64,000 nt of DNA from Streptomyces rapamycinicus NRRL 5491 (GTDB lineage: Bacteria; Actinomycetota; Actinomycetes; Streptomycetales; Streptomycetaceae), in contig NZ_CP085193.1 of NCBI RefSeq assembly GCF_024298965.1, positions 4,898,001 through 4,962,000 of the forward strand. Reading direction: 5' to 3'. The notes beneath the pieces were generated by a model. It ran no database searches and was not told the origin of the DNA. It worked only from the letters and a program-made list of their open reading frames with translations. Positions 50,012 through 57,617 of the stretch are shown in pieces. The first letter of the stretch is position 1. Each line of letters opens with the position of its first letter. Position numbers and translations under genes: made by a program.

Positions 50012-51817
50012 TCAGCGGTTCCCGGGCGGACCCGCGTGGAGGACGCTCAGCACGGTCTGGTGGGTGAGCCAGCCGACCGGTTCGCCGGTCGCCGCGTCCA
50101 GGACGGGCAGCCCGGTGCCGTCCGTGGTGACCAGGCTGTGCAGCGCCCCGCTCAGCGGGGCACCGGCCTTCACCGCCGGGGGGCGTTCGGCGAGGTCGGC
50201 GACGACGCGCGGGGTGGCTTGGGCGTCGAGGGCGGGGTCGGGTTCGGTAAGTGCCTCGGCTACGGCGCGGGCGGTGACCACGCCCAGGTACGCGCCGTCC
50301 CGGCCCGTGACGGGGAGGACCCCGTGGCCGGAGCGGGCGATCACGTCGGCGGCGTCCTCCAGCGGCAAGGCCCCCGGTAGCGGGGCGGGCGGTTCCTCCA
50401 TCACGTCGCACACGCTCGCACCGGCCAGCGGGGATCCCAGCCGCGCGCCGTCCAGGTCGATGCCGCGGCGGCGCAGCTTGAGGGTGTAGATGGTGTCGCG
50501 TGACAGCAGGCGGCTGGTGAGCGTGGCCAGGACGATGGCGAGCATCATGGGCAGGATGATGGAGTACTCGCCGGTCAGCTCGAACAGCACGATCACCGCC
50601 GTGATCGGGGCGCGGGCCGAGCCCGCGAAGGCCGCGCCCATGCCGACCAGCCCGTAGGCGCCCACCGCGCCCGCGGTGCCGGGCAGCAGCTGGTGGGCCG
50701 TGGCGCCGAACGCGGTCCCGGCCATCGCGCCGAGGAACAGGCTGGGGGCGAAGACACCGCCCGAGCCGCCGATGCCGATCGTCAGACTGGTCGCGACGAC
50801 CTTGCCGACCAGCAGGACCAGCAGCAGACCGACGGCATACCGACCCTCGATGGCGTTCTCCAGAACCGGATAGCCCACCCCGTACATCTGGGGCAGCGCC
50901 ATCAGCAGCCCTCCCAGCAGCAGCCCGCCGACCGCCGGGCGCAGCCACTCCGGCCCCCGCCAGGCCCAGTCGCAAGCGTCCTCGATCAGGTACAGCACCC
51001 ACGTGAACGCCACACCGACCGCGCCCGCGACCACCCCGAGCAGTGCGAACAGCAGGTACTGCGCGGGATGGGCCACATGGAAGGCGGGCAGGGTCAAAAA
51101 CGCCTCGTCCCCCAGCACCGCCCGGCCGATGACACTCGCGGTGACACTGGAGAGGACCACGGCGCCGAAGGACTCCACGGCGAAGTCCCGCAGGATCAGC
51201 TCCATGGCGAAGAACACCCCGGCCAGCGGGGCGTTGAACGTGGCCGCGATCCCACCCGCCGCGCCACAGGCGACCAGCAGCCGCCTGCGGTCCTCCGGCA
51301 TCCGCAGCACCCCACCGACGGTCGAGCCCAGCGCCGAGCCGATCTGCACGATCGGGCCCTCCCGGCCCACCGAGCCGCCCGACCCCATGCACAGCGCCGA
51401 GGCCAGCGCCTTGACCACCGCGACCTGCGGGGCGATCCGGCCCCCGCGATGGGCGACCGCGTACATCACCTCCGGTACGCCGTGCCCGCGCGCCTCCCTG
51501 GCGAAGCGCTGCACCAGCGGCCCGTACAGCAGCCCGCCAACCACCGGCGCCAGCACCACGAACCACGGGCCGAGCCACGGCAGACCCGGATGAGCGGCGT
51601 GACCGACGGCGGAGTAGTCGGCGTGGCCCGACAGCAGACGGGTGAAGGTCTGGATCAGCCACCGGAAGGCGATCGCCCCGAGCCCGGCACCGCACCCCAC
51701 GAGCAGCGCGAGCGCGATCACCCTTCCGTACGTCTCCTGCGCGCCGCCCAACGGCCGAGTACCCGCTCTGACGCGGAGCGAAGACGTACTCCGGAGATCC
51801 ATCGCTTCACCGCTCAT
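50012..51817 (-). CDS. ClC family chloride channel/antiporter with tandem CBS domains
   Basis: About 601 aa from the ATG at 51817 (an ATG at 51802 is an alternative). Membrane part (about 25-440) with the ClC selectivity-filter motifs GSGGSVGREGP, then GGIAATFNAPLAGVFFAMELIL, and GIGGSGGVFAPSLFLGAMAG. The Glu of GREGP is the gating glutamate. C-terminal cytosolic CBS pair: VCDVMEEPPAPLPGALPLEDAADVIARSGHGVLPVTGRDGAYLGVVT and a second ending LTHQTVLSVLHAG. A palindrome TTTGCAT-T-ATGCAAA lies directly ahead of the ATG at 51817, which favours the start at 51802 or a very short leader. Confidence 0.92.
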   Translation of the reverse strand: MSGEAMDLRSTSSLRVRAGTRPLGGAQETYGRVIALALLVGCGAGLGAIAFRWLIQTFTRLLSGHADYSAVGHAAHPGLPWLGPWFVVLAPVVGGLLYGPLVQRFAREARGHGVPEVMYAVAHRGGRIAPQVAVVKALASALCMGSGGSVGREGPIVQIGSALGSTVGGVLRMPEDRRRLLVACGAAGGIAATFNAPLAGVFFAMELILRDFAVESFGAVVLSSVTASVIGRAVLGDEAFLTLPAFHVAHPAQYLLFALLGVVAGAVGVAFTWVLYLIEDACDWAWRGPEWLRPAVGGLLLGGLLMALPQMYGVGYPVLENAIEGRYAVGLLLVLLVGKVVATSLTIGIGGSGGVFAPSLFLGAMAGTAFGATAHQLLPGTAGAVGAYGLVGMGAAFAGSARAPITAVIVLFELTGEYSIILPMMLAIVLATLTSRLLSRDTIYTLKLRRRGIDLDGARLGSPLAGASVCDVMEEPPAPLPGALPLEDAADVIARSGHGVLPVTGRDGAYLGVVTARAVAEALTEPDPALDAQATPRVVADLAERPPAVKAGAPLSGALHSLVTTDGTGLPVLDAATGEPVGWLTHQTVLSVLHAGPPGNR

Positions 51818-51818
51818 C

Positions 51819-51833
51819 TTTGCATTATGCAAA
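51819..51833. promoter_or_regulatory. TTTGCAT palindrome upstream of clc
   Basis: TTTGCAT-T-ATGCAAA, perfect 7-bp arms, adjacent to the clc start. Third member of the TGCAA palindrome set (47266, 49356). Confidence 0.75.
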
Positions 51834-51849
51834 ATGATAAGTGGAAGGT

Positions 51850-52269
51850 ACAGCCGGTATGGGCCGGGTCCGACTTCGGGAGAGCCGATCAGCGGCGGCT
51901 GTCTGCCGGCCGAGGGTGGCGTCGATGGCTACAGCGGCGCGCTGGTCGTGGTGACGGGCTTGGCGGAAGACGACGAGATTGGGGACGCCGATCGCGTGTC
52001 CCACGACCCAGTAGGCTCCGCCTCCGGTCTGTGTCGGCGTAGGCGCCGATGAAGGACATGGTGACCAGCGCCGTGCTCGCCGGCGTGGCCGCGAACGCGG
52101 CGCTGCGACGCAGCGGCAGGGGTGGCCGCCGCAGCGGCGTGCGGTGACCACGGCCGTGAGGTAGGCGGCGGTGACCACAACGAAGCCCAGCAGCAGGGCC
52201 GGCCGGTGGCTACCGTCGCCAGCCGCGCCCCGGCGTCCGCCTCGGTACCGCCGGAATCGCCGCTGGACG
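51850..52269 (-). pseudogene. Unidentified decayed gene between clc and marR
   Basis: On the minus strand coding-like pieces appear in three frames one after another: ALLLGFVVVTAAYLTAVVTA, then PLRRSAAFAATPASTALVTM with SFIGAYADTD, then GAYWVVGHAIGVPNLVVFRQ. This is what a small membrane protein gene with several frameshifts would look like. No family could be assigned and no intact ORF remains. Confidence 0.4.
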
Positions 52270-52761
52270 TCACCAGGTCGCGTGCACCTGTGGACCGTCT
52301 CCCACCGCGGGCTCGCCGCCGGCTTCCGTGAACGCCTGTAGCGCCTCGATGAGATAGCGTCGCTGGCCCGGCGGCATGGCGTCGACGATGCGCGCGATCT
52401 CCTGGCGCCGCCGCCCCGTGGCCTCACTGACGATCCGCCGACCGAGCTTGGTGAGAGAAATCACGCTGGTGCGCCGGTCCCCCGCGGAGACGCCGCGCGC
52501 GACCATGCCAGCCGCGACCAGCCGGTCGATCATGCGCATGGCCGTCGAGGGCTGCACCCCCATCTCCCCCGCCAGCCCGGACAGGCTCAGCGGCCCCCGG
52601 CCGTCGAGGACGACCAGCATGCGGAACTGCGGCAGCGTCAGGGAATCCTCCACCGCGGCCAGCGACCGGGCGGAGACGGCGACCAGCAGCCGGGACGCGG
52701 TCAACAGGGCGGTGACCATCGCCTCGGCGTCGGACTCGGAATCTGGGGAGCGGCGCGGCAT
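52270..52761 (-). CDS. MarR family transcriptional regulator
   Basis: 163 aa. Winged helix: LTLPQFRMLVVLDGRGPLSLSGLAGEMGVQPSTAMRMIDRLVAAGMVARGVSAGDRRTSVISLTKLGRRIV, with the GDRR wing motif. Dimerisation helices at both ends (AMVTALLTASRLLVAVSARS and GQRRYLIEALQAF). Same strand as clc and upstream of it. A candidate for binding the TGCAA palindromes at 47266, 49356 and 51819, on proximity alone; no palindrome of that type precedes its own gene. Confidence 0.9.
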   Translation of the reverse strand: MPRRSPDSESDAEAMVTALLTASRLLVAVSARSLAAVEDSLTLPQFRMLVVLDGRGPLSLSGLAGEMGVQPSTAMRMIDRLVAAGMVARGVSAGDRRTSVISLTKLGRRIVSEATGRRRQEIARIVDAMPPGQRRYLIEALQAFTEAGGEPAVGDGPQVHATW

Positions 52762-52886
52762 ACGTCCTTTCTACCGTCCCGGCCCGCTGCACGGGGCACC
52801 GGCCGGTTCCCAGGACAGCGGCCATGGCGATGTGACGGCCTTTCGTGGCGCTGTGGGCTTGGCTCGGCGAGCGCGACGATCCAGCG

Positions 52887-53670
52887 CTACCGGGCGAGCG
52901 GCCCGTCGAGGACCGCCAGCAGAGGACCGCCCACCACACCGAGGACGACGGAAGCAGTTGCCGCCGCGTAGGCCACCGTGCTCGGCCGGTTGGAAACCCG
53001 GGAGAGCGGTTCCTGTGGCCGACCGGAGACCGCCGGGGCGATCCAGCGCAGATAGTAGAAGCGTGAGGCGACGGTGTTGACCGCCGCTACCACTGCGAGC
53101 CAGGCGTAGCCGCCGTCGACCGCGGCGCTGAAGGCTTCGAGTTTGCCGAGGAAGACGGCCGTGGGCGGAGTTCCTACCAGCCCCAGCAGACACACGGCCA
53201 AGGAGACCGCGAGGGCGGGACGGCGGCGTACCAGACCTCGGTAGTCCTCAATGTCGGTTGCCCTGGGCAGGGCGCAGACGACGGCGAACGCACCGAGGTT
53301 GGTCAGGGCGTAACCCGCCAGGTAGAACAGCAGCGCCTGCTGGGCGATGCTGGAGCGCCCGGCCATGGCGATGGGCATCAGGAGGTAGCCCACCTGGCTG
53401 ATGGCGGAGTAGGCGAGCAGCCGCTTGACGTCGCGCTGGAAGAAGGCGGCCAGGTTGCCGAGCGTCATGATGCGGCGGCGAGGACGGCGATCAGGGGAGC
53501 CCACGGCGCGTCGGTACGGGAGAAGAGCAGCTCCCCGAGGCGGTACGCGGCCGCCAGGGCGCCGATCTTCGGGACGGTGGTGAGGAGCTCCCCTGGACGG
53601 CGTCGGGCACCCAGAAGTGGCCCGGCACCGCACCGGCCTTGAACAGGACACCGCCCGCCTCGTCGGCGTC
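52887..53670 (-). pseudogene. nuoN: nuoN remnant (NADH-quinone oxidoreductase subunit N, C-terminal part)
   Basis: Read on the minus strand in three frames: GGVLFKAGAVPGHFWVPDAVQG (about 53590-53660), then LLTTVPKIGALAAAYRLGELLF with APLIAVLAAAS (about 53470-53590), then MTLGNLAAFFQRDVKRLLAYSAISQVGYLLM to the end (52887-53468). Together they follow NuoN from mid-protein to the C-terminus, broken by at least two frameshifts, with part missing at the first one. The N-terminal half and all other nuo genes are absent. The first piece is fused in frame to the antiporter at 53491-55194. Confidence 0.85.
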
Positions 53671-55194
53671 CGTCTCTTGGGGATCGAGCATGAGCAGGAC
53701 TTCGTCACCGGACCGCAGTCGCGCGGAGGCGCGACCGGGCACAAGGGAAACCTCTCGGATGACCATGCTGATCCACACGTGCTCACCCAAATCCAGGTCG
53801 CCGATGGCCGCTCCATCGGCCGGTGCCCCGGCGCGCGCGGTCGTGCGGCACACGCCTTCGGGTCGGTCTCGCAGACGCACGCCCAGTGCCCAAGGTTCCA
53901 GCGCGCCCGTCCGCATCGGGACGCGACACCACCGTGCGACCGTGGGCAGCAGAGCGCCCTGGACCACTACTGAAAAGGCGACGACCACGAACATCACGTC
54001 ATAGACGCGGCTGCCGTGCGGCCGGTGCTCACTGACCGCGAAGCTGCCCAGCAGGATGGGCACCGCGCCCTTCAGGCCCGTGAAGGCTACAAAGGCCCAC
54101 TCTCCCGCCCGTAGCCGCAGCGGCCACAGCAGCACGGCCATCACCAGAGGTCGGACCAGCAGCACCAGTACCACAGCCAGCACGAGACCGGCTCCCCAGG
54201 CGCCCTGGGAGGCGAACATCCGAAGCGGCACGGTGAGGCTCAGAAGCGCGAAGGCCACGATCTCGGCCAGGCTCGCCAACGCGGCGTGGAACCGCTCGAT
54301 CTCCGTTTTGCAGGGAGCACGGACATCACCCAGCAGCACCCCGGCCAGGAACACCGCGAGAAATCCCGATCCGTGCGCGACCGTGGCCAGGCCGTACAGA
54401 GCGAACGCCCCCGCCAGGGCCCGCAGCGGGTACAGACCCTCATGGGGCAGTGACACCCGCTGCATGAACACTTTCAGGGCCAGACCGCCGACCGCCCCGA
54501 CTGCGGCGCCGATCATCATCTGTACGGCGAAGGCCCCCGCGACATGCCCGGCCGTCACGGCAGCCGAACCGCCGGCCGCGCCGAGCAGACTCCCCATGAG
54601 GGCGATGCCCACCGGGTCGTTGAACCCGGATTCGCCCTGCAGAAGCGGCCCGGTACGACCGGAGATCTGCTTGCGGCCGAGGACGGAGAAGACCACGGCG
54701 GGGTCGGTCGGCGCGAGTGCCGTGCCCACCAGGAGTGCGGAAGTCCAGTCGAAGCCGATCAACCGGGCGGACAGGGCCATCACCGCTGCGGTAGCGAAAG
54801 TGCCGACGGACCCGATCCACACCACAGCCCCGGCGTTCGGCCGGAAGCGGCGCCATCCGAGGTCCATTCCGCCGTGGAACAGCAGGACCACCAGCGCCAG
54901 CGCCACCACGACCTGCACGGAGCGGATCGGCGCGTTCCGCAGCACCGGCACCAGATCGGAGGCGACGGCGGCAGCCAACAGGAAGAACGCCGGAGCGGGC
55001 GGCGAACCCGCCACTGGACGCGGCCCGCCTGGACATCGTGCCGCCAGGGTTGTGGGGGCGTTCGGAGGCCATTCGTACGTGCGTGCGCACGGCGGGGGAG
55101 TTCGCTGCCCCGCTTCTGTTCGGAGTCGTGGCTGCCGAGACGTTCGGAGGGGAGGGGCGGACGGCTGGGCTCCAGCAAGCGTTCCTCCTCGCAC
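53491..55194 (-). CDS. K+/H+ antiporter (CPA1, CvrA-like), N-terminus lost and C-terminus fused to nuoN piece
   Basis: The ORF is 567 codons, but only about 55018-53680 is antiporter: SDLVPVLRNAPIRSVQVVVALALVVLLFHGGMDL, ALAPTDPAVVFSVLGRK, LLQGESGFNDPVGIALMG, EIVAFALLSLTVPLRM, FTGLKGAVPILLGSFAVSEH and a C-terminal regulatory domain (GAAIGDLDLGEHVWISMVIR...SGDEVLLMLDPQE). The first one or two membrane helices are missing; upstream codons run through the opposite-strand MFS stub and resemble nothing. After LDPQETDADE the frame passes directly into NuoN sequence (AGGVLFKAGAVPGHFWVPDA). Two deletions have thus joined three genes. Probably non-functional. Confidence 0.7.
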   Translation of the reverse strand: MRGGTLAGAQPSAPPLRTSRQPRLRTEAGQRTPPPCARTYEWPPNAPTTLAARCPGGPRPVAGSPPAPAFFLLAAAVASDLVPVLRNAPIRSVQVVVALALVVLLFHGGMDLGWRRFRPNAGAVVWIGSVGTFATAAVMALSARLIGFDWTSALLVGTALAPTDPAVVFSVLGRKQISGRTGPLLQGESGFNDPVGIALMGSLLGAAGGSAAVTAGHVAGAFAVQMMIGAAVGAVGGLALKVFMQRVSLPHEGLYPLRALAGAFALYGLATVAHGSGFLAVFLAGVLLGDVRAPCKTEIERFHAALASLAEIVAFALLSLTVPLRMFASQGAWGAGLVLAVVLVLLVRPLVMAVLLWPLRLRAGEWAFVAFTGLKGAVPILLGSFAVSEHRPHGSRVYDVMFVVVAFSVVVQGALLPTVARWCRVPMRTGALEPWALGVRLRDRPEGVCRTTARAGAPADGAAIGDLDLGEHVWISMVIREVSLVPGRASARLRSGDEVLLMLDPQETDADEAGGVLFKAGAVPGHFWVPDAVQGSSSPPSRRSAPWRPRTASGSCSSPVPTRRGLP

Positions 55195-55313
55195 TCGTTC
55201 CCCTGTTCGCCGCCGGCGTCATCGGCCTTCTCGCCCTGCGAACCTACCCACGTGATGTCGCTACGGCCCTCGCGTCCGTCCGAGCCGGACGACAGGATCC
55301 CCGCGAGCGGTAA
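55020..55313 (+). pseudogene. MFS transporter, C-terminal stub
   Basis: Frame ending at 55313 reads RLDIVPPGLWGRSEAIRTCVRTAGEFAAPLLFGVVAAETFGG, QQAFLLALVPLFAAGVIGLLALRTYPRDVATALAS. It fits the last two membrane segments and tail of a spinster-like MFS protein (PxxxRGRAxAxR...APLLFG). The rest of the gene is missing; the breakpoint at about 55018 coincides with the truncated antiporter on the other strand. Confidence 0.65.
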
Positions 55314-55506
55314 CCCATAGTCACACCGCTGGATCTCGATGACCGAGCGAGGTTGAGACGCATACGGCCACCCGGCTTGCCAGGCCCGACAGCCCGCCGG
55401 TCACAGCACGACTCGCAGTGGTCAGCCAAAGGGTGGACGCGCGGCAAATACGTGGGGAATCCCGCAGACCGGATACGTCACATAAGTCCCCTCACCGGCA
55501 GAGGTC

Positions 55507-55674
55507 ATGATGCGCCTGTTGCTCGTTCATCCCAGCGCCCTGATGTACTCGGAGATCTTTCTGCATCTGGAGCCGCTGGACCTGGAGCGGGTCGCGGGCG
55601 CCGCTCGTGACGCCGGACACCAGGTATGTCTGATCGATCTTCAGGCTCCGCCTGTCGCCGCCCGCCTGCCTTGA
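55507..55674 (+). pseudogene. N-terminal stub of a cobalamin-binding radical SAM protein
   Basis: 55 codons: MMRLLLVHPSALMYSEIFLH, then LEPLDLERVAGAARDAGHQVCLIDLQ, and a stop at 55672-55674. RLLLVHPSxxMYSEIFLRLEPLGLExVAAxxRxxGHEV is the start of the B12-binding domain in HpnR/BchE-like radical SAM enzymes. Everything after the first half of the Rossmann-like domain is lost. Confidence 0.6.
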
Positions 55675-55684
55675 TGCCATGGAA

Positions 55685-55711
55685 GGGCTCCGGGGCCTGC
55701 CCCCGGAGCCC
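55685..55711. terminator. 11-bp perfect hairpin
   Basis: GGGCTCCGGGG (55685-55695), 5-nt loop, CCCCGGAGCCC (55701-55711), just after the radical SAM stub. Confidence 0.7.
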
Positions 55712-55872
55712 GGCTGGAGCGCCCCGCTCGCGGAATGCGGACGAGGCAGCGGTGCACGCGATCTTGCGGCAGGGAGCGAGGCTTCCAATCTGGGCAGCCC
55801 AAGTCGAATAAACGGCCTCCAAGGAGGGACTCGCAGCGAAAGCCCCAAACCTCCCGAAGAGGAGATAGTAGT

Positions 55873-56322
55873 CATGTCGCATCCGCGGGAATCCAGCGAG
55901 ATACGTACGCATCCTGACCTCGCAGAGATACGGGAGCGACTGGAACGCACCGCCTCCAGCGGGCAGGCCATCCTCTCGAAGGGCTCATTCTGCTGGCGGG
56001 CCTCTACGCCGCCATCTCACCCTGGGTGGTCCACTTCACGAACGAACCCAATATCACCATCAACAACCTGATCGTCGGCCTCACCGTCGGCCTGATCGCC
56101 CTTGGCATGACCACGGCCCCCGGCCGCATGCTCAACCTGACCTGGGTGGTTGCGCCGCTCGGTGTCTGGCTGGTGATCTCCCCCTGGGTCGTCACCGCCG
56201 CCCACGGCGCCCGGGCCGGCATCATCTGGAACAACTGCTGGGTGGGCGGAGTGACAACCGTTCTGGGCCTGGCCGCCATGGGCCTGACCGTCGGAATAGC
56301 CCGCCGCGGGGAGCATGTCTGA
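55873..56322 (+). pseudogene. SPW repeat membrane protein gene with one frameshift
   Basis: ATG at 55873 behind GAGGAG. The first frame gives MSHPRESSEIRTHPDLAEIR with ERLERTASSGQAILS; after about 55978 the reading must shift by one base to continue as GLILLAGLYAAISPWVVHFTNEPNITINNLIVGLTVGLIALG and then LGVWLVISPWVVTAAHGARAG. The two ISPWVV segments are the SPW repeat, each with paired membrane helices. One base appears missing in TCTCGAAGGG. The second frame alone (56026-56322) could be expressed only as an N-terminally short protein. Confidence 0.8.
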
Positions 56323-56420
56323 GAAATTTCGAAGCCCGTGATGCGGCAGGGTGGCCGATGCCCAGCGGCAAGCTCCCCTCTCCCACCCACCTTCACCTGG
56401 ACGGGTGAAAACGGGTGAAA

Positions 56421-56609
56421 TCAGCGGCCGGGGTGTGCAGCAGTCCTGAGCGTCCAGCCGCTACCGGTGCAGTCCTCCGGAAGGGGAGGGAACCGGTGGC
56501 CCTTGACGTCCGTGCTGTACCGATGCGGTCGGCCGCAGTCGCACTGGTAGATGCCCGATTCCTGCACGACCTCCCCCGGACGATGGACCGTTCCGCTTTC
56601 ATCGCTCAT
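56421..56609 (-). CDS. Small Cys/His protein, YjzC-like
   Basis: 62 aa from the ATG at 56609. GTVHRPGEVVQESGIYQCDCGRPHRYSTDVKGHRFPPLP and CTGSGWTLRTAAHP. The RPGExxxxSGxYxCDCGxxHxxxTxVxGxxFPP pattern, with three Cys and two His, suggests a one-metal ribbon. I know similar short proteins from streptomycetes and, distantly, YjzC of bacilli. Function unknown. AGGA upstream. Confidence 0.65.
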   Translation of the reverse strand: MSDESGTVHRPGEVVQESGIYQCDCGRPHRYSTDVKGHRFPPLPEDCTGSGWTLRTAAHPGR

Positions 56610-56834
56610 GCGTCCTGTGTACGGCACGTGCGCGTGACTCGCGACTCGGACGTAGGGCGTCCCGTAGGGGAGCTCGTCAGACGGACTCCGTGGGGAGGTG
56701 CCGGATCAGGGATGGAAGTCAGACACTCGGCGCCCCATACACGCCCACCGTCATGTGTACGCTGGCGGGCCGCAGGTCCCCGGTCAGCGTCAAGCCCGAA
56801 CAAGTAAAACAACTCCTTCGAGGAGATGACCCGG

Positions 56835-57125
56835 ATGCTCTTCCTCGGACTGCTCCTCCTCGCCGCTGCGGGCGCCTTCACCGGTCTGTTGATCGCCGAC
56901 AACCTCGGCGGCCCCGAGTACACCGTGTCCGTGCTCGGTCAGGACATCGCGACCATGAACTCGCTCGCCATTTTCTGCTCCGGTCTGGCCTTGGCGCTCC
57001 TCTTCTGCGTGGGCCTGAGCGCGGCGGCAAGCGCAGCCACCCATCGCCGCCGCCACCGCCGTGGTCCGTATGCGACTCACCGTGGCAGTGCCAACCAGGC
57101 AGAGGGGCCGGACGCCCGGCCCTGA
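56835..57125 (+). CDS. Small membrane protein, 96 aa
   Basis: MLFLGLLLLAAAGAFTGLLIADN, GLDxxVTVLG-like middle (EYTVSVLGQDIATMNSLAIFCSG), second hydrophobic helix LALALLFCVGLSAAAS and a basic tail THRRRHRRG. The ATG at 56835 is chosen because AGGAG is 9 nt before it; the in-frame ATG at 56826 would sit on the ribosome site. Unknown function. Confidence 0.7.
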   Translation: MLFLGLLLLAAAGAFTGLLIADNLGGPEYTVSVLGQDIATMNSLAIFCSGLALALLFCVGLSAAASAATHRRRHRRGPYATHRGSANQAEGPDARP

Positions 57126-57617
57126 AACACGCTGCACGCCGAGCAGTAGTCGGTGACCAGGAGCGACCGAAGGGTGCGGGGTGGACCCGGATGTCGCCGC
57201 CGCGTCACACGCCGCAAGCAAGCATCTCTGGCATGCTGAAGCATGTCCTCCACAGGCAAGGAAGACTTGCGGGTGCTCTGTACTCCGTGCCAAACGCAAC
57301 CACACAGGTGCGCCCCGAGCGCCGGCTCGCCGACCATACCTACCGTCCGCTGACAGTCGGCCTGCTCCCTTACAGTCCGCCGCCATCGGAGCTGGTCCCA
57401 CGCCAGGCCTGATCCTGACTCATCGCTTCCTGTCGAGGAACGACCGACCGAGTGACGGCTGGCGGGGGAGGTGGCCGGTCCGTGTCCTCACCTGACCGGG
57501 AAAGACAGCAGGCGGTCACAGGGAAGGCGAGGTGGGTTCAGGACCGGACGGCAGGTGTTGCCGCGCTCACCCCGCTGCGGAGGTGGCTTCGATTGGTTCA
57601 GCGCGCGGAGGGCGCCC
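57126..57617. other. Intergenic stretch before ctaD
   Basis: About 490 bp with no gene recognised on either strand. Short frames are broken and lack GC3 bias. It probably holds the promoter of the ctaD remnant; no clear -35/-10 pair was identified. Confidence 0.4.

Noticed and set aside
57126..57617. Possible gene in the region before ctaD
   Set aside because: All frames are short, lack codon bias, and show no family resemblance.
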